Source of the DNA: Elymus sibiricus
Lineage: Eukaryota > Streptophyta > Magnoliopsida > Poales > Poaceae
Direction of reading: 5' to 3'
Assembly: GCA_039707655.1 (NCBI GenBank)
Contig: CM077664.1
Location: 27,454,781-27,518,780, forward strand
DNA: 64,000 nucleotides
Below the pieces are notes generated by a model. That model was not told where the DNA came from, searched no databases, and saw nothing but the letters and a program-made list of their open reading frames with translations. The position numbers and the translations under genes were made by a program. Below, piece by piece: positions 55,780-64,000 of the stretch (within the stretch, counting starts at the first letter, position 1; each line of letters opens with the position of its first letter).

Positions 55780-55786
<7 letters not shown>
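53927..55786. other. Duplicated NLR flank DNA between NLR-E and NLR-F
   Basis: 53945-54200 matches the flanks at 39370-39620 and 40110-40340. 55350-55620 matches 31385-31660 and 19780-19975. 55640-55930 matches 9790-10110. No coding sequence is supported. Confidence 0.6.

Positions 55787-55815
<29 letters not shown>
55787..55815. repeat. (AT)n microsatellite
   Basis: An uninterrupted 29-base AT run lies in the NLR-F 3' flank. The matching place in the 9.9-kb orphan flank has only a short TATATATA. Confidence 0.97.
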
Positions 55816-55817
<2 letters not shown>

Positions 55818-56297
55818 CCAAATGCCTATAGTACAGATTCCAAGGACAAGCGAACAACAGTGCATAGTTGAAAGAAGCGATACGAAATTAGACATATCAA
55901 ACCACAACCCGATGGCAGTCTTACAATAAGGACCATGTTATTACAAAGCCATATGAAACACACTTCACAAGCAGTAGTACTTGGTTGTTTCCGTAAACAC
56001 AAAGTAGCAGGATGATAAGTGAACCACGTTGGAACATGAGATTTGCAGCATATATAGTCATCCAATCTTTGCCAAGAGGAGCTAGCGGCCAGGGTCCTGA
56101 GACACCAGATGAAGACATTTTGCTTGCTTGCTTCCTGCGACCTACATATGTAGCCAACAGCTCAGCGCCAACACATGTTAAGTTAGTAATTAAAATGCAC
56201 GAGGGAACGAGGCACCGGTGCAAAAAAAAGTAAATAAATATGGAAGCCAAGTGACTTACATGCATACATATTCTGCGGATCAGCATGCACGCAGCAG

Positions 56298-59054
56298 TCA
56301 AACTCTGAGAGAATACCGGGCCCGGCGCATACCACCAATTTTAGGACATGCACGCAGCAACGCCAAAAAGTCTGGGGTAATTTCGTGAAAGCGTAAATAC
56401 TGGAGGGTAACGAGGAACACAATGCCACATGGGACCTCTGTCATGTTGTTCAGGTTGACTAGGAATAGTTTTTCGAGAGTCTCCATAGCACCTTCCTCTA
56501 TCTCTAGCCGCTTCAGATGAGGAAGGTCTCGTAACTCAAGAGTCTTCAGGTTGGGGAACCACTCCTTGTGAAATATCAGCTGCTCTCCCTTGTATGCATT
56601 GGTGAATAATAGCTTCGTCAAACTTTTCAACCGAGAAAAGGATGGCAGAGGGTCTATTAGCCCTGACCAATATAGACCCAGTTCATGCAAGTTTAGACCT
56701 CCAGCTTCGAAGAGAGAAGAGTTCTTCAAGGCCTCTATGTCTAATGGTCCTGTTAAATCAAGCCTTTGCAGGTTTGACGGGAGGGGGAACTCAACCGGAT
56801 AATATCATTCTCACCACTTGCATTCAAATGTACGGTGGACAAAAATTGCATCTGAACTAGAGACTCGCAGAGATGCCCACAGTCGATTCCCTTCACATTC
56901 AATAATGTTAGGCTTCTCAGTTGCCTCAGCTCCCCCAGTTGTCTGACAGACTCATTCTCTGCTACCAACGCTTGTAGTGTCTGCAGGTTTCTCTGGTTAC
57001 CAAGAGCCTTGGAGATGAGTACACAACTGAACACCTGGAGAGCTCTACCAGATGGATCATTCAATTTCTGAGCGAATAAGTGCCTAAGATTCTTCAGTTT
57101 CACAATCCCACTAGGCAACTCATGTATGTCAGAATTAAAAAGGTCTAGTGTCAACAAATTTGAAAGTTTGTCAACAGACTCTGGGAGCATCTTCACTTTG
57201 GAATTACGAAGACCCACATGGCGGAAATTGAAGAGGTCCCCAATAGCATATGGAATCTTCACGATAGGTAGACCACTTAATTCTAGCACTGTCATATATC
57301 ATGACTTCTCAGAAAGCAGAGGTAGTATACTGACCGATGGCATACTATTGTCCAATGCAATGAATGATCGAAGATGGTGTATACTTGAAATTGATTGTTC
57401 AATGTCCTTTAGTTTGTGTACTACCAATCGACGCCCATCATTCTCAAGAGACCTCCCATATTTGTTTTCCTCATATGTAACACCAAAACAATCACTCTGA
57501 CACAAATAAACTACCAATTCACGTAGGATATCATGCATTCTGATTTTCTTTATCCTACCAAATGAGTTCCTTTCAACAAGTTGTAGCATGTTTCTGTGAA
57601 CCAATTCTTCCATATATCCTTCTGCCACTTCTTCTAAAGTGCTTGCACCCCTCTCCTCGATGAAACCCTCTGCTATCCATAACCGTGCAAGCTTTTTTCT
57701 ATGGAAAAGATAGTCCTCTGGAAATAAGCTACAGTGCAGGAAACAACTTTTCAAGGATGTCGGAAGATAGATGAAGCTCAAATAAAGAATATTCCTCACG
57801 TGTTCCATGCTTGGATGGTTAGTTAGCTCCCAGTCAAGCTGGTCACGTATTCGCTTAAATTCCTCTCTGGTCTTGTCGCACACGAAGAGGAGCCTGCCAA
57901 CAGCGATAATTGCAAGAGGTATGACTTTACAGTTGCTAACGATTCCCCGTGCCAATTTTGCCAGTTCAGTGGGGCATTTATGATTTGTATCTCTTGAAAA
58001 GCCCATTTTACAGAAGAGTTCCCATGAGTCATCTTTTGATAGAGCTTCAAGTGTTATTCTACGGTCTTGGAGAGCATGGTTGGCTACCGCATCAATGCGT
58101 GTTGTCACAAGCACTCTACTCCTCTTCAGATTTTGGACAAGCTCCAAATAGGTCATTGACAGCTTCCGGAGCCCAAACATCATCCAATACAATTAAGTAC
58201 TTCTTGTCCTCTAGGAATGTCTTCAGCTTATCTTGAAGGTCTTTAGTTTCCATGTGTTCCATGTTACGGTGTTACCTGGTGTGCTATTTCTACCTTTGTA
58301 CAATTCAGTAAGCAAACATTCTAGAACATATTTTATGGAATAAGTTTGAGAGATGGAAACCCAGGCATGGCATTCAAACTTTTCTCTCTTTCTTGTAGAC
58401 ATTTGCATCCAAAGTTGTTTTGCCTAGCCCTCCCATTCCATGCAGCACTATCACAGAGCGTTCCAAATCATCACCTGCCAACAGCTGCTCTAGTGTTTCT
58501 CTGTTTTTATCCACCCCCACAAGATCTCCTTCACTGAGGGAATGCGAAATGCTTGCGAGATGCTGGGACATCTCAACAATATAACTTGAGTCACTGGAAT
58601 TCCCGCCATCTACCATTGGAACCCACCTATCTTTAGCCTTGAAAAGGTGCACAAGATTGATCTCTGCTTCCTTAACCAATGAAACTATCCGTTTAAAAGA
58701 AAGCAACACATTTGGTCCCTTAACTCTTTTCTTCAGATAGGTGCCCCATCCAGTATCATGTTTATGGCCAACAAGATACAAATACTCATCCACAATGTCC
58801 TCGATCCCGTGGGCAAGTATTCTCAACTGCTGAACCCAGATTTCATAGGTTTTATTCTTCAGATTACGTACGTCCACTCGGCAAAGAAATGCATGCATTA
58901 GCCTGAGCTCCCTTCCGATGCGACCCATGCTACCCTGAAGCACTGTTAGCTGTGTAATCAACTTTTGGAACTGCACGCTAGCCTGCATTAGTGCTTCATT
59001 CCCTAGAGCAATGCCAATCTTTATCACAACTGAAAGAACCACTGCCTCAACCAT
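56298..59054 (-). pseudogene. NLR-F: RPM1-like CC-NB-ARC-LRR pseudogene, full length but broken
   Basis: It starts at the ATG at 59054 (MVEAVVLSVVIKIGIALGNE) and ends RYSLRV at 56298. Domains in order are a coiled coil with GIEDIVDEY, P-loop GMGGLGKTT, HAWVSISQTYS, kinase-2 YLIVLDDVW, RNBS-B VLVTTRIDAVA, CKVIPLAIIAVG (GLPL position, V replaces G), CFLHCSLFPEDYLF, IRMHDILRELV (MHD) and about 15 LRRs. Lesions are a frameshift after NVYKKER near 58385, an 8-bp insertion (ACCGTAAC-type) near 58268, a frameshift near 58143, TGA at 57299-57301 (arginine AGA in the B copy) and a frameshift near 56785. It is the most complete of the RPM1-like copies here and serves as their reference. Confidence 0.93.
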
Positions 59055-59430
59055 TGCTTCGACTTTGATGCTGCTATAGGTTGCACAGTAGTTGACCTTC
59101 AGAGATTCTTTATAGCCTAATTTACAATGGAAAGGTACATCATGGTAAGAAACTATTTAAGCATTATAACAATAATTCCAAAACTGTACAATGTAAGCTA
59201 CAGATTATCGAACCTTATGGTAAAATCTTAAAATAAAACTCATATTTCCCTCTTGTAGTTAAATGTCAGGAATTCTTATAAAAGTATAATGATGTAAAGA
59301 AACTTTTTGTGATGAATCTAGTAGCATTATTTTAATGTGACAAAGCTACATATTTTTTTATATGGTGCACCAAACCTTGGTAGACCTATTTAGAAGCTTG
59401 AGCTGCGCATTACGGTAACTAATTTGGGAG
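59055..59430. other. NLR-F upstream region
   Basis: This is AT-rich sequence 5' of the NLR-F start, presumably containing its former promoter. No distinct element is recognised. Confidence 0.4.
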
Positions 59431-60167
59431 AATTTGGGATTGTATTCAGAAGCTTGCAGTTCACACAACTCACCTTCTATCTTGCGGTTTACCTTGTACT
59501 TTCTATCTTGCTGATGCAAATGATCCATTGAACACGAAATTTCACTAAAGCTAGCTATGCATATGTACATACTTGCTATTGATGCGACCCGAAGCTCTTG
59601 CAATCCTCGTGCGTTTATCAGAAATTGTGCAACATCTTTCAGAGTTTAGGCTTTTGCATACATGGTGTTCTAGCCCATCTACAGTTTGGCTGTGCTGGTC
59701 ATATCAGCATAGCATTGCTCTGGCTGGCTTCAATAGCAAGTATGACCGTCATGATGGTCATATTTATATGCGCTGTAAATATGACCATCATGCCCTTTAT
59801 TATGAAGGGGTATGGTTTAATCTCAGCCATCAATGTGTTTAGGAGGGTTGTACCGAAGCGGAAGTGAATTTGGGATTGTATTCAGAAGCTTGCAGTTCAC
59901 ACAACTCACCTTCTATCTTGCGGTTAACCTTGTACTTTCTATCTTGCTGATGCAAATGATCCATTGAACACGAAATTTCACTAAAGCTAGCGATGCATAT
60001 GTACATACTTGCTATTGATGCGACCCGAAGCTCTTGCAATCCTCGTGTGTTTATCAGAAATTGTGCAACCCCTTTCAGAGTTTAGGCTTTTGCATACATG
60101 GTGTTCTAGCCCATCTACAGTTTGGCTGTGCTGGTCATATCAGCATAGCATTGCTCTGGCTGGCTTC
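59431..60167. repeat. Recent 301-bp direct duplication
   Basis: 59431-59731 and 59867-60167 are about 98 percent identical. Differences include GGTTTACC/GGTTAACC, AGCTATGC/AGCGATGC and CGTGCGTTT/CGTGTGTTT. They are separated by 135 bp of unrelated sequence. A more diverged third relative lies at 42876-43100. Open frames within the copies are identical by duplication and have no family features. Confidence 0.93.
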
Positions 60168-61000
60168 TCGTAAAACCTAACCCAATAATTGAGTTCAGTT
60201 TGAACCAACATGGCGCAGCTACCAGCAAGTTGAAGCTAAAGAAAGAGAGACTTGAAGGGTATCTGTTCTCCACCAGAAATTAACCACATTAGAGATCCAG
60301 AAAATTTAACCACATTAAAGATAAAAAATAACAAGAGAGAGCAAATTCAGTTGGACTGGTGCAGACGGGGAATTCTGGATAGCTTAAACTAGAATGACAT
60401 CTTTCATATGGTTTGCTAACGAATAGTGTGTCAATTCATCGAGAGAAAAAGAAGTGCACTGTTAACGGCTGTGCTACATATCGAGTCAAATTTCGCGAGT
60501 ATGATTGGGTAGCATAAATGGTTTACTTTAGACAAATAATGATAGTTTGGGATGGATGTACTCCTTTTTTTCGGAAAAATGCAAAACCTTTGCCTGATTG
60601 AATTAATAGAGCAGGACATTTATGCACAAACTGCCCCGAGAACCTGCCCCCAAAAATGACAAAGAAACTACATGAGGCAAACCAAACCCTTCGCTCCGTC
60701 AGACATCCAAGCCACGGCTTTGTTCTTCATGGAGTTGAGAATCGTTGGCAGAGGCACAGACTTCTTGGGGACCCTGGCGACCGAGGAAGAGCCATCCTCC
60801 TTTTTGTGCTGCTGCTGCTGTTTGTTTCCAAATTGACCATTGTTTTTTTATAGTGTGGCAAACAGTTTTATGGATCTTCAAGTGTCTTTTGTGGGGGAAA
60901 ACAGAAATGTAACGGTTTGCTTCTATGTTTGGTTATCTCATAATGTTATGCGAGTGTACCCTGTTTTGGGAAAAACAAAGTGAATATAAGTGCAATGAAT
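60168..61000. other. LINE relics and spacer
   Basis: 60440-60560 is a diverged relative of the LINE end at 42727-42848 (AGAAAAAGAAG(T/C)GCACT and TGGGATGGATGT-like text). 60566-60850 starts with a T run and resembles the 3' end of a minus-strand LINE. No intact coding sequence. Confidence 0.4.
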
Positions 61001-62317
61001 AGCACCTAAAATCGACTTGATCTGCTCATTTGGGCAACTAATTTGGCTTTGTACGTGGAATGCTGCCTAACATATTCATCACATATTCTTTTCTTTTCTA
61101 GCATGGACATTGGACTTGTATGATTCAATGCAATAGTCTATAGTTTGACATGAAAATATAGATACTCAAGCATACTAACAAGCAACCATGTCTTTCAAAA
61201 TATCAATGCTAAAGATATTTATCCCTAGCCCATTATGCTCAATCATTGATCCATTCATGAAACACACTCGAATATTAGCTACATCCAATGCACAAGTATG
61301 CCAATAGTGCTCTCTAGTTGGTGCTTTATAAGAGAAGATGGAGACTCAAGAAAAATAAAAATTGCATAAAAGTAAATAGATAGGCCCTTCGCAGAGGGAA
61401 GCAGAGATTTGTCAAATGTGCCAGAGCTCAAAGCTGAAATTAAAGAGATAAAAAATATTTTGAGAGGCATGCTTTTTCTGTCAATGAAAACGACCGAGAA
61501 TTCCCAATATTTTCCATGCTAGACACATCATAGGTGGTTCCCAAACAGAAAGTAAAGTTTATTTCCTTTCCACCAATTCTTTCACAATCCATGGCTAGCC
61601 GTATCCACGGGTGCCCTCCATACCATCAGTTTCCAAGGAATTTTGTTGTTATTAATTTTGTTTTCATTGTGGGACTGGGCATCCCTATTACCAACCATAC
61701 TCTCGTGCAATGACAAGTGAATAAACACTCATCGTTAGAATAACACACCTAGCATGGAGAATATTGGCCACCCCCTACCGTTTCATGAGCGGTACGGGCA
61801 CACAAAACAGAAAAATTATTTTGCAAATTAGAGTTGGCACACGCAAATTTACTTGGAACGGCATTGAAATACGGCATATAGGTAGGTATAGTGGACTCAT
61901 ATGGCACAACTGGGTTTAAGGATTTTGGATGCACAAGCAGTATTTCCGCTTAGTACAAATGAAGGCTAGCAAAAGATTGAGGAGCAACCAACCAAAAAAC
62001 GAAAACGGTCATAAACATGCATTGAACATAACTAACACCGAATATTGCACCATAAGTAGGATATAATTTCTTTGCATAACTATTGACTTAACGTGCATGC
62101 ATAGGGAATCACAAACCTTAACACTAATATTCTTACTAAATCACAATTACTCACTAACATGACTCACATATCATCATCTCCATATCGCAAAACTATTGCA
62201 AGGAATCACACTTATCATATCCAATGATCTATATGAAAGTTTTTATTATATCCCTCTTGAATATTCATCACTTTGGGACCAAATTCATATCTTGTGCAAA
62301 TTACCGTTACTATTATC

Positions 62318-62685
62318 ATCTCTCAAAAAGATTTAAGTGAAGCATGAGAGTGCAAATATTTCTTCAAAATTTCAATCTTACCAATTCTCAAAATAATATA
62401 AGTGAAGCATGAGAATTCATTTCTTCAAAATTTTAATCTACTCAATTCTCAATATAATATAAGTGAAGCGTGAGAATTCATTTCTTCAAAATTTCAATCA
62501 ACTCTCAAAATAATATAAGTGAAGCATGAGAGTTTATTTCTTTAAATTTTTAATCAACTCTCAAAATAATATAAGTGAAGCATGAGAGTTTATTTCTTCA
62601 AAATTTAGCCACCACCGTGCTCAAAAAGATTTAAGTGAAGCACTAGAGCAACTGCCTAGCTCAAAAAATTTAAGTGAAGCACACA
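62318..62685. repeat. Short tandem repeat array in the Gypsy-like region
   Basis: About seven units of roughly 45-60 bp share CTCAAAATAATATAAGTGAA with GCATGAGAG and TTTCTTCAAAATTT, decaying toward both ends into CTCAAAAAGATTTAAGTGAA. The array is AT-rich and non-coding. Confidence 0.85.
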
Positions 62686-63626
62686 GAGTATTCTAACAAA
62701 TTATGATGATAAATGTGTGGCTCTCTCGAGATAGGTGTGTTCAGCAAAGATGATTGTGACAAACTAAAAAGCAAACAAAGCAAAGACTCATATAATACAA
62801 GACGCGCCAAGCAAAACACATATCATGTGACGAATAAAAATATAGCTCCAAGTAAAATTACCGATGGTTGGTAGAAGAAAGAGCGGATGCCTTCCGGGGC
62901 ATCCCCAAGCTTAGACGCTTGAGTCTTCCTAGAATATTACCTTGGGGTGCCTTGGGCATCCCCAAGCTTAGGCTTTTGCTACTCCTTATTCCTTCATCCA
63001 TCGTGATCTCACCCAAAACTTGAAAACGTCAATCACACAAAACTCAACAAAACCTTCGTGAGATCCGTTAGTATAACAAAATAAATCACTACTTAGGTAC
63101 TGTTGCAAACCCATTAATATTTTATTTTTTCATTATACCTACTGTATTATAACTTCTCCATGGCTTATACCCCCCGATACAATCCATAGTTCCATCAAAA
63201 CAAGCAAGCAACACATCAAAAACAGAATCTGTCAAAAACAGAACAGTCTGTAGCAACCTATTTAAAAGCCAAACTTCTGTAACTCCAAAAATTCTGAAAC
63301 ATTAGTAAAACGTGGAAAATTAATATACCAATAATGTGTAAAAATTTCAGATTTTTTTGACGCTCCAGTACAGAAACAAAATTCTGGCACTGGACGCAAA
63401 ACTTTCTGCTTTCCAAACAGCATCAATTATATTATCTTCCAAATCATCCCAAAGGTTCTAATTGGCACAAATACTAATTAAAAACACAAAAACACAATCA
63501 TACCAGTAGCATGACAGTGAAAACACACAATAATAGAAACTTATAATAAAAATTTATTTTATTCATTGGGTTGCCTCCCAACAAGCGCTATTGTTTTATG
63601 CCCCTAGCTAGGCATAATGCATAGTT

Positions 63627-63998
63627 TCAAGTGTTATCATCTTTCTTCTTCTTATCCAAAGATGTACTTTCATCAAAAGGTTTTTCAAAGGTAATATAAA
63701 ATATATCATCCATAGAAATTTTAGCATTAGCAAGTTGTCCATCTTTAAATCCCTCTTGATTACCGGCTACAATCCAAGAGTATTGTCTATTGATGCTATT
63801 GAAAACTTGTTGGATTATATTCAAAGGAGGAACTTTATTTTTAATATTCTCATCAAAGATGTGGTCATTGCAGAACAAATATCTCAGCAAGTAATCATTA
63901 TTATAAAGGATCTCATCTATTACCGGTTTTTCACGGTTCATACCATAGAAATCAAAGATCTCCCTAGCTTCTCGCACTATATGATCAAATTCATTCAT
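63627..63998 (-). CDS. Open frame of unknown function in Gypsy-like sequence, probably partial
   Basis: This 123-codon frame begins MNEFDHIVREAREIFDFYGM two bases inside the window edge, so the true start may lie outside. It is rich in Asp, Asn, Ile and Lys and ends in KKKKDDNT. I recognise no gag, protease, RT or host domain. Its setting suggests an accessory or degraded retroelement ORF rather than a host gene. Confidence 0.35.
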   Translation of the reverse strand: MNEFDHIVREAREIFDFYGMNREKPVIDEILYNNDYLLRYLFCNDHIFDENIKNKVPPLNIIQQVFNSINRQYSWIVAGNQEGFKDGQLANAKISMDDIFYITFEKPFDESTSLDKKKKDDNT

Positions 63999-64000
63999 GA

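Larger units (their letters stand above)
61001..64000 (-). mobile_element. Gypsy-type LTR retrotransposon internal sequence (partial)
   Basis: Phrases such as GGCATCCCCAAGCTTAG (twice, near 62900 and 62957), GGTTGCCTCCCAACAAGCGC (63570) and GAAGCACTAGAGCAA are hallmarks I associate with noncoding internal regions of abundant Triticeae Gypsy elements. The left border is not defined and may be anywhere from about 60.9 to 61.9 kb. No gag-pol domain is visible in the window; it may lie beyond the right end. Confidence 0.55.

Noticed and set aside
56298..59054. NLR-F as a functional multi-exon gene, with introns explaining the frame changes
   Set aside because: The frame changes are tiny indels without usable GT-AG pairs, and an in-frame TGA lies within conserved LRR-linker sequence. 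Pseudogene is simpler.
1..64000. CRISPR arrays, operons, ribosome binding sites, tRNA genes
   Set aside because: The window is plant nuclear DNA. No regularly spaced identical repeats or cloverleaf sequences were recognised; the tRNA-like signals are retroelement primer-binding sites.

Overview
This is plant nuclear DNA, almost certainly from a Triticeae grass (wheat, Aegilops, barley or a close relative). That call rests on the repeats: a Gypsy LTR with the TGATAC(A/G)TCTCCAACGTATC terminus, a Stowaway MITE with the CTCCCTCCGTCCCAAAATAAGTG terminus, a Cassandra TRIM with a 5S-like segment in its LTRs, CACTA ends with GTGGCGGGC subterminal repeats, and Helitrons ending in a GC hairpin plus CTAG. 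There are no rRNA or tRNA genes, CRISPR arrays or operons.

The backbone is a cluster of five CC-NB-ARC-LRR (NLR) resistance-gene loci, all on the minus strand, from two unrelated lineages that alternate. Lineage 1 has three exons and looks RGA5/Pik-like: locus A (10648-14168, intact, 922 codons) and locus E (46997-52091, one single-base frameshift inside the GLPL motif). Lineage 2 is single-exon and RPM1-like: loci B (21488-23210), C (34005-36329) and F (56298-59054). All three are pseudogenes with stops, frameshifts and deletions. C and F share one frameshift just after the P-loop, so decay probably began before they were duplicated. Flanking DNA is duplicated with the genes, which gives empty-site comparisons for several insertions.

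Layout. 0-1.3 kb: Gypsy LTR. 1.5-2.9 kb: LINE 3' remnant. 3.1-3.7 kb: Mutator-type MITE. 4.2-8.0 kb: two Helitrons head to head. 8.0-9.8 kb: degenerate LTR-like sequence, a CACTA end and a short-tandem array. 9.8-14.2 kb: orphan NLR 3' flank and NLR-A. 16.2-18.1 kb: LINE split by a third Helitron. 18.5-23.2 kb: duplicated block with NLR-B. 23.9-24.3 kb: CACTA end. 24.4-29.2 kb: nearly complete L1-type LINE. 29.6-36.3 kb: duplicated block with NLR-C and several non-LTR insertions. 37.0-39.4 kb: shrunken Copia element. 40.4-42.9 kb: LINE nested in LINE. 43.7-45.7 kb: Harbinger-like element carrying an AP2/ERF gene that is itself split by Cassandra. 47.0-52.1 kb: NLR-E, with two MITEs in intron 2. 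53.6 kb: Mutator MITE. 56.3-59.1 kb: NLR-F. 59.4-60.2 kb: recent tandem duplication. 61-64 kb: Gypsy internal sequence.

The only gene likely to encode a working host protein is NLR-A. NLR-E could work if its frameshift is a sequence error. The most unusual object is the three-layer nest at 43.7-45.7 kb. Target-site duplications and restored reading frames were read directly from the sequence. Superfamily and family names come from established knowledge of those signatures.
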